From: Sphingobacterium phlebotomi | Lineage (GTDB): Bacteria; Bacteroidota; Bacteroidia; Sphingobacteriales; Sphingobacteriaceae | Length of the DNA stretch: 64,000 nucleotides | Reading direction: 5' to 3' | Assembly (NCBI RefSeq): GCF_008180195.1 | Contig: NZ_VTAV01000020.1 | Span: 1-64,000, forward strand | Shown here: piece by piece, positions 24,702-34,240 of the stretch | Layout of the letters: the number at the start of each line of letters is the position of its first letter | Numbering within the stretch: the first letter of the stretch is position 1 | The notes under the pieces: model-generated | The model's database searches: none | Told to the model about the DNA's origin: nothing | What the model saw: the letters and a program-made list of their open reading frames with translations, nothing else | Program-made: the position numbers and the translations under genes

Positions 24702-25025
24702 CTACAAGCCTATTTGAATACCGACGTTCACGAGTCCTTTAAAACCTAGGCCCAAGTTCAGGAAGGGAGATATTTTGGTGCCATACGAAAATCCAATAGC
24801 ATCTACATGAAAAGCAAAACCAATATTCCCTTCACTCGAGGTGCCTATTCCCACGCCCGTCATTGCAGCACTATAAAGCCTCCATTTATTCTGCTTAAGG
24901 TAGTTATATTTTCCCTCCGCCATTATTCCGACAATCGGGATCTCTTCTTTAGACGTTTCGTTAGTCGTTCTATTTACAGATTCTGATCTATAATTTTCAA
25001 TAACTATGGTATAATTAATAAACAA
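24702..25025 (-). pseudogene. C-terminal fragment of an outer-membrane-like protein
   Basis: The frame opens after a TGA at 25029-25031 with only a TTG as start and encodes 107 residues without signal peptide. The part from YNYLKQNKWRLYSAAMTGVG to the end (FLNLGLGFKGLVNVGIQIGL) has the alternating pattern and aromatic spacing of the last strands of an outer-membrane beta-barrel. The N-terminal half of such a protein is missing, so it is probably a remnant. Family not identified. Confidence 0.45.
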
Positions 25026-25191
25026 AATTCAATGGCCCAATTATGGTGTATCATTAGCGCGGTAATCTTTTGAACAACCAAAACGTACCGTTGTTTTCCG
25101 CACGGTGAAAAATTGCCAACGAAATAGCCTATACATTTTCACTAATACAGGCTATATACCAGCGAACTATTTTTAAAGAAACCATCATTTG

Positions 25192-26829
25192 CTATCCCAC
25201 CCTTTCAATATCATTAAGGTTACCCATTTTCTTATATTCCAAGAAGCCCTTGATATCTTCAAAGTGCTCTCTTACGCGCTTGTTGCCAAACTCAAAAACT
25301 TTCTTTGCCAATCCATCAAGGAAGTCTCTATCGTGCGATACCAAAATCAGCGTACCATCAAATTCTTGCAGGGCATCTTTAATGATATCTTTGGTCTTCA
25401 TGTCCAAGTGGTTGGTGGGCTCATCGAGGATGAGCACATTCACGGGCTCTAACAATAGCTTGATCATAGCCAGACGTGTTTTTTCTCCTCCGGAGAGTAC
25501 CTTCACCTTTTTGGTCGTATCCTCGCCACTAAACATGAATGCGCCCAAGAGATCTTTGATTTTGACACGCACGTCACCTACCGCAATTTGGTCAATGGTT
25601 TCGAACACGGTAAGTTCTTCGTCCAGCAACGAGGCCTGATTCTGGGCAAAATATCCGATTTGGGCATTATGCCCCACCTTTAGAGTGCCTTCGTAATCAA
25701 TCTCCCCCATGATCGCTTTAATCATGGTTGATTTACCCTCTCCATTTCTACCGACGAAAGCTACTTTCTCTCCACGTTCGATAACCATCGAGGCTTTTTC
25801 GAATACGACATGCTCTCCGTAGGTTTTGGTAAGTTCTTCAACGATGACTGGATATTGTCCCGAACGGGGAGATGGCGGGAATTTTAGACGTAGCGCGGAG
25901 GTATCTACCTCGTCCACTTTGATGATATCCAGTTTTTCCAACATCTTAACGCGGGACTGCACCTGCAATGTTTTGGAATAAGTGCCTTTAAAACGATCTA
26001 TAAATTCTTGCGTATCGGCAATAAAACGTTGTTGTTCTTCGTAAGCCTTCAGTTGGTGTTGGCGTCGTTCTTGACGTAACTGCAGATAATGTGAGTATTT
26101 TGCTTTATAGTCGTAGATACGGCCCATCGTGACCTCGATCGTGCGGTTTGTGATGTTATCAACAAAGGCGCGGTCGTGGGAGATAACGATAACAGCTTTG
26201 GCCGAATTGACCAGAAAATCCTCTAGCCACTCAATACTTTCTATATCCATGTGGTTGGTAGGCTCATCAAGAAGTATTAAATCGGGCTTTTTCAACAGAA
26301 TTTTGGCGAGTTCGATACGCATACGCCATCCCCCAGAAAACTCCGCTGTTTGACGGCTAAAATCTCGCCGTTCAAAACCTAGGCCTTTTAATACTTTTTC
26401 AACTTCTGCATCGTAGTTGGTCTCTTCGATGGAATAGAACTTTTCGCTTAGCTCGGAAACCTGCTCGATTAACTTCATGTACTCGTCCGAATCATAATCG
26501 GTACGGATGTTCAGCTGTTCGTTGAGCGCTTCAAGTTCGTCACGCATCCGGTAGACTTCATCAAAAGCTTTAGAAGTCTCCTCAAAAACCGTCATATTAT
26601 CCTCCGTCAACAGGTGTTGAGGAAGGTAAGCGATCACCGCTTCCTTCGGTCCGCTGATATGGCCGGTAGTGGGTTTGCCTACGCCGGCAATGATCTTTAG
26701 TAAGGTGGATTTTCCTGCACCATTCTTTCCCATTAGGGCGATCTTGTCATTTTCATTGATGGAAAACGATACATCACTGAAAAGGGTTGTTCCGCCAAAG
26801 GATACGGAGATATTATTTACGTCTATCAC
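25192..26829 (-). CDS. ABC-F family ATPase
   Basis: 545 residues with two ABC cassettes and no membrane domain. First cassette: Walker A GKNGAGKST, signature AEFSGGWRMR, Walker B LILLDEPTNHMD. Linker of about 80 mostly helical residues (QLRQERRQHQLKAYEEQQRF). Second cassette: GRNGEGKST, VLSGGEKTRLAMI, VLILDEPTNHLD. ABC-F proteins bind the ribosomal E site and relieve stalled translation. The start codon is GTG (MIDVNNISVSFGGTTLF is the conserved beginning). Confidence 0.95.
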   Translation of the reverse strand: MIDVNNISVSFGGTTLFSDVSFSINENDKIALMGKNGAGKSTLLKIIAGVGKPTTGHISGPKEAVIAYLPQHLLTEDNMTVFEETSKAFDEVYRMRDELEALNEQLNIRTDYDSDEYMKLIEQVSELSEKFYSIEETNYDAEVEKVLKGLGFERRDFSRQTAEFSGGWRMRIELAKILLKKPDLILLDEPTNHMDIESIEWLEDFLVNSAKAVIVISHDRAFVDNITNRTIEVTMGRIYDYKAKYSHYLQLRQERRQHQLKAYEEQQRFIADTQEFIDRFKGTYSKTLQVQSRVKMLEKLDIIKVDEVDTSALRLKFPPSPRSGQYPVIVEELTKTYGEHVVFEKASMVIERGEKVAFVGRNGEGKSTMIKAIMGEIDYEGTLKVGHNAQIGYFAQNQASLLDEELTVFETIDQIAVGDVRVKIKDLLGAFMFSGEDTTKKVKVLSGGEKTRLAMIKLLLEPVNVLILDEPTNHLDMKTKDIIKDALQEFDGTLILVSHDRDFLDGLAKKVFEFGNKRVREHFEDIKGFLEYKKMGNLNDIERVG

Positions 26830-26856
26830 GATATGTGTCTATTTAAAAAACAGTCG

Positions 26857-26864
26857 CAAAGATA
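26857..26864 (-). promoter_or_regulatory. Predicted -7 box for the ABC-F gene
   Basis: On the minus strand TATCTTTG matches TAnnTTTG, 27 bp before the GTG start at 26829. Confidence 0.45.
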
Positions 26865-27064
26865 CAGCAATATAATGAAGGTTTGGATGTTTATCCTGTA
26901 TTTCCTGTCGATCCATATCGCTGTCCACTCTTGAATAAGATTTTTAATTTGCTCGGTTTTTCTTCGAACAGTTTCGTCATCCATCGGAAATATGTTTGCA
27001 ATCATAGCTGAGGCTTATCTAAGTTATAGTTTTTAGGTATAATTATACACCGATTATTTACTGG

Positions 27065-27117
27065 TTATTGCTATCTTTATTGGTATAATTAATTATGAAC
27101 AATACGATTAAGTTATG
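27065..27117 (+). repeat. 53-bp 5' element, copy C
   Basis: Matches copy A (1340-1392) with only a few differences, including the TATCTTTATTGG box, the ATAATTAATTAT palindrome and the final TTAAGTTATG. Here the closing ATG is the start of the membrane-protein gene. Confidence 0.65.
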
Positions 27118-28332
27118 AGTAAAACCAAAATAGGTTTTCGCTTTTCATTCATCTTTATCTTATCTTTTATTCTTGTAATGAATAATGGAGCTTTTCCATT
27201 ATTTCATTATATAAATAGACCGATTGTGCAATTAATGCACGAATTTACACCTTGGTTTGCAAAAAATGTGCTAAATTATAGCTATGACTATTCCATCTTT
27301 ACAAACGGTAGTGGCGACACTTCTTACGATTGGATAACGTTACTCATCCTTTTCCTCTGGGCAATCATCGGCGCCATAATTTGGTCTATTGCAGACAGGA
27401 AACGAAAAAACTATAGTGCATGCTATTATTGGCTAACTACTTTTATGCGTTATTACATTGCTTTCATGTTGATAAATTACGGTATGATTAAGCTGGTTCA
27501 TGCCCAGATGCCTCCTCCCGGACTAGACCGATTGATGCAGCCCTTAGGCGAATTTTCTCCCATGGGATTAGCTTGGACTTACTTTGGATATTCGAAAGGA
27601 TACAACATTTTTGTCGGAATCGTCGAAATTCTAGCCGGGCTTCTTTTATTCCGGAAAATAGTGGTTTTAGGTGCTTTGATAACAATGGCGGTCAGTATCA
27701 ATATCATGACAACCAATTATTTTTTTGATGTGCCCGTCAAAATGGTTTCTACTGCGTTGCTTATATTATCAATTTTTTTACTGTTACCACATCTTAAACC
27801 ATTATTCAATTTCCTCATACTCGGAAAATCTGTTCAGATAAAAACGATCAGGAATCCAAAGTTTACTAAGGCCTGGAAAAACAAAATACTTATTGTGATC
27901 AAAATAACGGTAATAGGTATTTTCGTGATACAACAAATCTCCGGCCTTCTCAATAGACAGAAACTCATCGATCATTACTTCAAAAAGTCACCCTTATATG
28001 GGATATATTTGATAGAGAGCAGTAATGAGATACGCACGACTATACCAGAAGACTGGACATCTATCGTTTTCGAATACGAAGGGCATGCCAACATCAGAGA
28101 TATGTATTACAAAAAGCAGAGACTATCTCCGGTAATAGATCCTAAAGAGAAAAAGATATCGTTAAATAATTATACGTTTGATTATTCTGTACTGGAAAAT
28201 GGGGATATCCTTTTAACGAAAACATTCAGCGACCGCACGGAGGAAGTCAAATTAATCAAACAGCACCCAGAGGAATTTGAATTAATAAAACGGAAGTTTA
28301 ACTGGATACAGGAGCATCCGTACAATCGATAA
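27115..28332 (+). CDS. DoxX-like integral membrane protein
   Basis: 405 residues. About eight transmembrane segments, with a DoxX-like core: RYYIAFMLINYGMIKLVHAQMPPPGLDRLMQPLGEF is followed by FVGIVEILAGLLLF and ALITMAVSINIMTTNYFFDVPVK. The C-terminal about 120 residues after the last helix are soluble (YEGHANIRDMYYKKQRLSPV) and probably face the periplasm. Function unknown; DoxX relatives are implicated in redox and detoxification. The start is the ATG that closes repeat copy C. Confidence 0.75.
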   Translation: MSKTKIGFRFSFIFILSFILVMNNGAFPLFHYINRPIVQLMHEFTPWFAKNVLNYSYDYSIFTNGSGDTSYDWITLLILFLWAIIGAIIWSIADRKRKNYSACYYWLTTFMRYYIAFMLINYGMIKLVHAQMPPPGLDRLMQPLGEFSPMGLAWTYFGYSKGYNIFVGIVEILAGLLLFRKIVVLGALITMAVSINIMTTNYFFDVPVKMVSTALLILSIFLLLPHLKPLFNFLILGKSVQIKTIRNPKFTKAWKNKILIVIKITVIGIFVIQQISGLLNRQKLIDHYFKKSPLYGIYLIESSNEIRTTIPEDWTSIVFEYEGHANIRDMYYKKQRLSPVIDPKEKKISLNNYTFDYSVLENGDILLTKTFSDRTEEVKLIKQHPEEFELIKRKFNWIQEHPYNR

Positions 28333-28378
28333 GAGACCGAATTTATGGTTTTTACTACATCACAAAAAAAATAAAATC

Positions 28379-28963
28379 ATGCTGTTTAAAGGTATACACC
28401 TGCAAGGTATTAGATCGGGAGAGATCACCATGGCTTTTCGTAAGTGGCAAAAGGTTTCCGTTAATACCGGAAGCCTTTTGCACACTTCTGTTGGCTTGCT
28501 CGAAATCGGCAAGGTTGAAGCAATAAAGGAGAATGATATAACCGACAAGGATGCAATACGGGCCGGTTTCACAGATAAAAGGCAATTGCTTAAATCATTT
28601 CCCCACAATAGCACGGGTACGATTTTTAAAATAGCTGTTCGTTATCATTCAGCAGACCCAAGAATTAAATTAAGGGAACAAACAGAATTATCAGAACAGC
28701 AATTTAAGGATTTGAAAGGCCAGTTAAAACGTTTAGACCGTTACAGTAAACAAGGGGATTGGACTGAAAAAATACTGATGACCATAAAAGACAATCCCAA
28801 TTTGCACGCCATAGGCATTGCAAAATTGACAGGATTTGAAAAAGAATGGCTGAAGCTGAACATCCGAAAACTAAAAAATTTAGGCTTGACGATAAGCCAT
28901 AATGTAGGCTATGAACTATCTCCATTAGGGAATGAATATTTGACAAAACTATCCAACATATAA
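28379..28963 (+). CDS. ASCH/PUA-like domain protein with C-terminal winged helix
   Basis: 194 residues. The N-terminal about 100 residues (LFKGIHLQGIRSGEITMAFR, KWQKVSVNTGSLLHTSVGLL, ITDKDAIRAGF) follow the ASCH pattern of a small RNA-binding-like beta barrel. The C-terminal part (WTEKILMTIKDNPNLHAIGI, LNIRKLKNLGLTISHNVGYELSPLG) is a winged-helix DNA-binding segment. The same two-part arrangement is known in actinobacterial proteins of unknown function. It ends 8 bp before the methyltransferase gene, so the two are probably cotranscribed. Confidence 0.7.
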   Translation: MLFKGIHLQGIRSGEITMAFRKWQKVSVNTGSLLHTSVGLLEIGKVEAIKENDITDKDAIRAGFTDKRQLLKSFPHNSTGTIFKIAVRYHSADPRIKLREQTELSEQQFKDLKGQLKRLDRYSKQGDWTEKILMTIKDNPNLHAIGIAKLTGFEKEWLKLNIRKLKNLGLTISHNVGYELSPLGNEYLTKLSNI

Positions 28964-28971
28964 ACAGAAAA

Positions 28972-29775
28972 ATGGCTACAGAAAATAATTATATAGAAAT
29001 AAACCGGCAATCTTGGAATAATAGAACTGAAACACATTTAAAGTCGGAATTTTACGATCTGGACAATTTTCTAAAAGGCAAAAGCTCACTAAACGATATT
29101 GAATTAAACTTACTGGGCGACATTCAAGAGAAATCTATATTGCATTTGCAGTGTCATTTCGGACAAGATACTATTTCGCTGGACAGACTTGGCGCGAACG
29201 TTCTAGGCATAGATTTATCAGACAAAGCTATTGAAAGTGCAAAAAAAATCGCAAAGGACACGAACTCAAATGCAAAATTCATTTGCTGCGACATTTATGA
29301 CTTACCAAATCACTTAGACGAAAAATTTGATGTTGTTTTTACAAGTTACGGAACAATTGGTTGGTTGCCTGACCTACACAGGTGGGCAAAAATCATTTCC
29401 AAGTTTTTAAAGCCAAACGGACAATTTGTATTCGTAGAATTTCATCCTGTTGTTTGGATGTTTGACGACAACTTTGACAAAATAGGTTACAGGTATTTTA
29501 ATTCAGGAGCAATCGAAGAAACGCAAAGCGGAACTTATGCCGATAAAACAGCTGAATTGACACTATCTGATGTGTCGTGGAATCACGGCATAAGCGAAGT
29601 ACTGAATAGTTTGATAAAAAACGGGCTTGAAATAAAATCGTTAGACGAGTTTGATTATTCACCCTATAATTGCTTTAACAAGACAATAGAATTTGAACCA
29701 AAAAAATACAGAATAGAACATTTGGAGGACAAAATACCAATGGTGTATTCAATAACAGCAACAAAAAAACAATAG
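28972..29775 (+). CDS. Class I SAM-dependent methyltransferase
   Basis: 267 residues. Motif I reads ILHLQCHFGQDTISLDRLGA (about residues 55-74), motif II VLGIDLSDKAIESAKKIA, then FICCDIYDLP and FDVVFTSYGTIGWLPDL. These bind S-adenosylmethionine. The lid region FVEFHPVVWMFDDNF resembles small-molecule methyltransferases of the UbiE/ubiquinone type. The substrate is unknown. Follows the ASCH-domain gene. Confidence 0.88.
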   Translation: MATENNYIEINRQSWNNRTETHLKSEFYDLDNFLKGKSSLNDIELNLLGDIQEKSILHLQCHFGQDTISLDRLGANVLGIDLSDKAIESAKKIAKDTNSNAKFICCDIYDLPNHLDEKFDVVFTSYGTIGWLPDLHRWAKIISKFLKPNGQFVFVEFHPVVWMFDDNFDKIGYRYFNSGAIEETQSGTYADKTAELTLSDVSWNHGISEVLNSLIKNGLEIKSLDEFDYSPYNCFNKTIEFEPKKYRIEHLEDKIPMVYSITATKKQ

Positions 29776-29791
29776 CCAACATCACATTGGT

Positions 29792-29949
29792 AAACCGATA
29801 AGGCGTTAACGCTGTATTTTTTCACGGGGCTTTTGTTTATCCTTTACCAAGCAACGATCGTATTGATTGCGCTCCCCCTGCTCGTAGCTATACTCTTATT
29901 CTACAAGTTTTTTCCATATGGTAAATTACGGGACAATCAGAATTCTTGA
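29792..29949 (+). pseudogene. Possible remnant of a membrane protein
   Basis: An open frame without start codon reads LTLYFFTGLLFILYQ, then ATIVLIALPLLVAILLFYKF and ends at a stop at 29947-29949. It looks like the last transmembrane segment and polar tail of a membrane protein whose 5' part is missing. Weak evidence. Confidence 0.25.
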
Positions 29950-29979
29950 GTTGCATCGTTACGTTGCCTTACCATAAAA

Positions 29980-29996
29980 TTTATTGTTATCTTTAT
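29980..29996 (+). promoter_or_regulatory. Promoter-like 17-mer upstream of the erythromycin-esterase gene
   Basis: TTTATTGTTATCTTTAT is identical, over all 17 bases, to the left end of repeat copy A (1339-1355) and almost the same in copy C. TATCTTTA resembles the TAnnTTTG -7 box and lies about 50 bp before the ATG at 30044. Confidence 0.4.
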
Positions 29997-30043
29997 AAGG
30001 AGTAGCGTAAAAAGAGTGAATGTATTTGAAGTTATAAACAGTT

Positions 30044-31327
30044 ATGAAAATTACACTATATATTTTATGTAGTCTGTTATCCATTGTAAAGATCTTTGGA
30101 CAGGACAAGAAAATTGATTGGCTAAAGCAGCACGCTATTGTACTCCATTTGGAAGACAGCACTGACCAGTTCGTACGTGACAAAGATGCATTAAAAAAAG
30201 CAATAGGAGATTCAAAATTGATATTGTTGGGTGAGGAAACGCATGGAGACGGAAAGGCGTTTGAGACAAAAGGAAACTTGATAAAGTTTCTACACGAGGA
30301 ATTAGGATTTAGCGTACTTGCTTTTGAAAGCAGCCTCTATTTAGCAGAAAAGTCAAATCAATCCATGTCATCTTCAGCAGATCGAATGAGCACGTTGAGA
30401 GGCTCTACATACCCACATTGGTCTTGGACGGTAGAAATGCAGCCACTATTACAGTATATCACTGATAAAGCCACCTCAGAAAACCCGCTTCAGATTTCTG
30501 GATTTGACTACCAAGCAATTTCTAAAGTAGATCGTGAAGGATTTCCAATCGAGCTATTTAAAATATCGCGTGCCAAAAATATTCCATTTGCGGATCAAAG
30601 CGAACAAAATGATTATTTTATATTCTACTCCTACCTTTCCAATTATTTCACCAACGTACCAAACGACATTACTCCGGAAACTATGCAAAGCTTATTGCAT
30701 ACTTTTACCTCCGTATCTGAAAAGTTCTTGCTGGGCCTAGAAAATGACGATAGTGATGCTGGAAAGCTTATCACTCAAACGCTGAGGAATCAAGTAGATG
30801 CCGCGCCTAGCTTAGTCGAAAATTTTACGGCAAAAAGAACTGGTAAAAACTTTTCATCGAATACCCTAAGAGATTCTATAATGGCTGAGAATGTAATCTG
30901 GTTAAAAGAAAAACGGTATCCGAACGAAAAAATAATCATATGGGCGGCTAACTCGCATAACGCACGAAATATAAACAAAACGATGGGCGACTATCTTTTC
31001 AAGAAATATGGTCATGACCTATATTCTGTTGCTTTTGTAGCAAACGATGGAGAATGGGGCACAATCAATATGAAAAATAGCCGTCCTATAACGGAGGCAA
31101 AGGAAGACACTTTTGAAAACCTGTTTCATCGTACTGGTTATAGAGATTTCTTCTTGGACTTTAGAGAATTAAAGAACATGAATAATGGAAAATGGTTGTC
31201 AGAAGAAAGAATAATGCGACCCCATGGTTATTTTGAACAAACACAAAACTGGACTGAGGTGTATGACGCTGTAATTTTCAACGGTACAATGACACGGAGC
31301 CATCTTTTTAAGGTCTCGAAGGATTAA
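30044..31327 (+). CDS. Exported erythromycin-esterase family protein
   Basis: 427 residues. A signal peptide (MKITLYILCSLLSIVKIFGQ) suggests export. The family signature LILLGEETHGDG (residues 59-70, catalytic Glu and His) is followed by VLAFESSLYLAEK and PHWSWTVEMQPLLQY, then IIWAANSHNARN (the second His region). EreA/EreB-type enzymes open macrolide lactones, but most family members act on unknown compounds, so resistance should not be assumed. Stands alone. Confidence 0.88.
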   Translation: MKITLYILCSLLSIVKIFGQDKKIDWLKQHAIVLHLEDSTDQFVRDKDALKKAIGDSKLILLGEETHGDGKAFETKGNLIKFLHEELGFSVLAFESSLYLAEKSNQSMSSSADRMSTLRGSTYPHWSWTVEMQPLLQYITDKATSENPLQISGFDYQAISKVDREGFPIELFKISRAKNIPFADQSEQNDYFIFYSYLSNYFTNVPNDITPETMQSLLHTFTSVSEKFLLGLENDDSDAGKLITQTLRNQVDAAPSLVENFTAKRTGKNFSSNTLRDSIMAENVIWLKEKRYPNEKIIIWAANSHNARNINKTMGDYLFKKYGHDLYSVAFVANDGEWGTINMKNSRPITEAKEDTFENLFHRTGYRDFFLDFRELKNMNNGKWLSEERIMRPHGYFEQTQNWTEVYDAVIFNGTMTRSHLFKVSKD

Positions 31328-31400
31328 GTACATCAGGCACCCCTCACACAAAAGCGAATACAGTATCGTCCGCCTCGATAGATAAAAAAAGTTATTACGC

Positions 31401-31427
31401 TGTCACATATTTAACATGAAATGTGTC
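31401..31427 (+). promoter_or_regulatory. ECF41/SigJ-like promoter (site 1)
   Basis: TGTCACA, a 16-bp spacer and TGTC, 23 bp before the ATG at 31450. ECF41 sigma factors are reported to use TGTCACA and CGTC boxes. The surrounding about 45 bp are closely matched at 50190-50234, before the aldo/keto reductases. Confidence 0.5.
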
Positions 31428-31449
31428 TTATATAAAAAGCATAAAATAG

Positions 31450-31839
31450 ATGAAGACATTATTGAGAGTAAAAACAGCCATTGAGGCATTTGTGAAAGCT
31501 GGCGACAACCGCGATGTAGCAGTATTAGAGAATATTTTACACGCCGGTTTTCAGAATATCCAAGACGGATTTTTTGATGAGAATGGAATTTTTGTATTCT
31601 CAAAATCAGATTATATCGAACTAATCAGAACGAAGAAATTCGGAGGAAGCCCCAGAAGTATTGCTTACAATTCCATCGAACAAACCGGCAATATTGCTAC
31701 TGTACAGGTAAAATTGGAAAGTCAATATTTAATCTTTCATTCTTTGATAGTCTGCGTTCAAGAAAATGAGCACTGGAAAATAATAAACAACATTCCTACA
31801 ATAGCAGTGAATATACCGCAGCAAGATGTCATCTGTTAA
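31450..31839 (+). CDS. SnoaL/NTF2-like protein (putative lumazine-binding type)
   Basis: 129 residues with the cone-shaped NTF2 fold: helix VKTAIEAFVKAGDNRDVAVL, then ENILHAGFQNI and strands ATVQVKLESQYLIFHSLIVC and HWKIINNIPTIA. No signal peptide. NTF2-like proteins bind or turn over small hydrophobic molecules; the ligand is unknown. It lies behind a predicted ECF41-type promoter. Notably ECF41 sigma factors carry a SnoaL-like domain of their own. Confidence 0.75.
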   Translation: MKTLLRVKTAIEAFVKAGDNRDVAVLENILHAGFQNIQDGFFDENGIFVFSKSDYIELIRTKKFGGSPRSIAYNSIEQTGNIATVQVKLESQYLIFHSLIVCVQENEHWKIINNIPTIAVNIPQQDVIC

Positions 31840-31880
31840 TCAATTTCGCCGAGCTTCACCATCCTAAAAAAGAAATGGAT

Positions 31881-33041
31881 TTAGTCCTTCCTAATTATAG
31901 CACGTATTTTCTCCATATCAAGCCTTCCTCCTTTTTTATAGTAAACGATCTTACCATTTCGATCTAACAACAGAACGCTGGGTACACTACTAATTCCCAG
32001 TTTACCACTCAATAGGCTTCCTCTATCCAAACTGTGCACCCAATCCATCTTATGCTCCTCTATACTATTAATAAAACTGGTCGAATCACGATCAATAGAA
32101 ATACCGACTATCTTCAAGCTATCTGCTGAAAACTCCTTTCGCAAGGCCTTTATATCCGGAATTTGCCGTATGCAGGGGCCGCACCAGCTCGCCCAGAAAT
32201 CCAGCAGAACGAAGTTCTCTTTTTGGTCCTTAAAAACAATAGTGTCTCCAGAGATATCTTTGAAATGAATATCTGGCATCGTTTCACCCTCCTTTAAAAG
32301 CACCGGAGATATTTTTTGCTGCAGTTCATCGGCTATCTTTTTTCCTTCACCGGTATTTCTGAATTCTTCTGGGAATGTATTGTTGTAATAGGCTAATAAC
32401 GTTGTATAATATTCAGAATCATTTTCGACAGATTTTGCAAATGAAAGTACTTGATTTTTAAAATAGTAAAAGGAAAAAAAGTCTTTCGCGTATGGCACAA
32501 GGAAATCCATTGATTTAGCGTTTATGGATTTCGCTAACTTGGCAAGTTCATATTTTAAGGAATCATTCGTGCGAACCGCTCGACCATGTTTTATATATAT
32601 ATCGCTTACTTTTTGCAACTCTGACGTTTGTCCACGTCTCAGTTCCCGATAAATATCATTTGATACGGTATCATAAATAGCCGTAAGATTGGTATTGCTA
32701 TCTGTATAAAATGGGGCATTCCCTCTGTTGGCATCATAGAATAGATTTAAAACAGCGACATTACTATCTATAAAGAATTCATCAAAATTTTTGCGATCAT
32801 AAACAACGGAGATTGTCGGGCGGCTCGTATAAATAGGTTTGTCAACGATGATGGTAGTATCTCCCTGGTTCAGGTCGACGATATCTAAAACAATGCCGTC
32901 ATCGAAATGCACGACCAACTTTTCCTTGTCAATACCAGTAAGATTTATCTTAAGGTGCACATGGTCTTGCCCATACGCCAGCCCAGAAAGCGTCAATGAT
33001 AGCGTTAAAACAAGTAAAAACTGTAATCTAGCAACCAACAT
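31881..33041 (-). CDS. Exported TlpA-like thiol-disulfide oxidoreductase
   Basis: 386 residues. Signal peptide MLVARLQFLLVLTLSLTLSG ending LAYGQ. The first about 245 residues form a Bacteroidota-type DUF4369-like N-terminal region. The C-terminal thioredoxin domain has the active site WASWCGPC (residues 283-290), and the cis-proline is in GISSVPSVLLLDR. It should reduce or isomerise disulfides in the periplasm. Transcribed alone, divergent from the AraC gene at 33219. Confidence 0.9.
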   Translation of the reverse strand: MLVARLQFLLVLTLSLTLSGLAYGQDHVHLKINLTGIDKEKLVVHFDDGIVLDIVDLNQGDTTIIVDKPIYTSRPTISVVYDRKNFDEFFIDSNVAVLNLFYDANRGNAPFYTDSNTNLTAIYDTVSNDIYRELRRGQTSELQKVSDIYIKHGRAVRTNDSLKYELAKLAKSINAKSMDFLVPYAKDFFSFYYFKNQVLSFAKSVENDSEYYTTLLAYYNNTFPEEFRNTGEGKKIADELQQKISPVLLKEGETMPDIHFKDISGDTIVFKDQKENFVLLDFWASWCGPCIRQIPDIKALRKEFSADSLKIVGISIDRDSTSFINSIEEHKMDWVHSLDRGSLLSGKLGISSVPSVLLLDRNGKIVYYKKGGRLDMEKIRAIIRKD

Positions 33042-33218
33042 ATAATAATTTTTAAAAACATTGAAAAGATATAATTCTAAATTTACCTAATAATTTGATG
33101 TAAAGAATATGATTAACATTTGTTAACGGCAGCACCGGTTTCGATAAAAGAGTAATTTGACGAAATTTGATATTGGCGCTGAAAAAAATGTTTAATTTCG
33201 ATTATAAAATCAAATAGA

Positions 33219-34067
33219 ATGGTCGTAGATTACCAAAAGATTGATTTATTTGGAAAATCATTTATCCAAAAAGTGGTTTTAAAACCGCCTTTCCAATTCG
33301 CTTTCCCTGTTGCGGATCAGGCCTGTTTTCTGTATATGCTCAAAGGTGAAATGCACTACCAGTTTGACGAAGATTCCGTAGAAATACCGACCAACCACTC
33401 CTTGTTACTCAACTGCGTACATTCGGGGAGACAAATACAGGAATCAAAGAGTAATGGTAATGGCGAAGTAGTCATCGTTACTTTCCATCGGGAAATCTTA
33501 AAGAAAATCTATCAAAAAGAACTACCTTTTGTACTGCAGCAAAGCAATAAAGCTTCCAATCAGTCGAGCGGAACAATGAACAACGATTTCCTAATTCAGA
33601 AATACGTCGAAGGGTTGTTGTTTTATTTTGAAAACCCATCCTTGGTCCATGAAGAAATCTTGATTCTAAAACTGAAAGAGATTATTCTCTTGCTCTCACA
33701 AACGCAAGACGCATATATAGTACAGGTTATATTATCACAGCTTTTTTCACCGATCACCTATACTTTCAGACAGGTTATAGAGGAAAATATTTTTTCGCAG
33801 ATCAGCGTAGGAGAACTGGCACAGAAAACCAATCTGAGCGTCTCTTCTTTCAAAAGAGAATTTAAAAAACTATATAACGACAGCCCCGCCAACTATATCA
33901 AAACAGAACGACTGAAAAGGGCAGCGGAACTCCTTTTAATTTCGGATAACCGCATCACTGATATCGCATTCGATTGTGGATTCAACGACTTGGCTAATTT
34001 TACAAAAAGCTTTCACGATAAATATGGTACTACGCCAAGCAATTATCGGACTACCATTTTACGATAA
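33219..34067 (+). CDS. AraC-family transcriptional regulator
   Basis: 282 residues. The N-terminal cupin-like sensor part (FAFPVADQACFLYMLKGEM) precedes two helix-turn-helix motifs in the last about 100 residues: ISVGELAQKTNLSVSSFKRE and ITDIAFDCGFNDLANFTKSF followed by HDKYGTTPSNYR, the full AraC signature. Ligand unknown. It precedes the small membrane protein at 34241. Confidence 0.93.
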   Translation: MVVDYQKIDLFGKSFIQKVVLKPPFQFAFPVADQACFLYMLKGEMHYQFDEDSVEIPTNHSLLLNCVHSGRQIQESKSNGNGEVVIVTFHREILKKIYQKELPFVLQQSNKASNQSSGTMNNDFLIQKYVEGLLFYFENPSLVHEEILILKLKEIILLLSQTQDAYIVQVILSQLFSPITYTFRQVIEENIFSQISVGELAQKTNLSVSSFKREFKKLYNDSPANYIKTERLKRAAELLLISDNRITDIAFDCGFNDLANFTKSFHDKYGTTPSNYRTTILR

Positions 34068-34240
34068 AGGACATAAGGCAATCAACCAGCCCATTCCTTT
34101 GCCTTATCAATTTTTCCAAAATTTACTTGATCGTCTTTTTACTCTGGTCTTTATTACCAAGTAAATGAGCCGATTCACAAAGTGTTATCGTTATCCGAAT
34201 TGCAACTTTGTCCTATCAATAAATTCAAATTTAAAATATT

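Noticed and set aside
26826..26984. 52-codon minus-strand frame (starts MDDETVRRKTEQIKNLIQEW) overlapping the GTG start of the ABC-F gene
   Set aside because: The predicted -7 box of the ABC-F gene lies inside it and its second half is hydrophobic without pattern; no family match by eye, so it is more likely chance.
30044..31327. Macrolide resistance from the erythromycin-esterase-like gene
   Set aside because: The family motif is present, but most members of this broad family do not hydrolyse macrolides, so resistance was not claimed.
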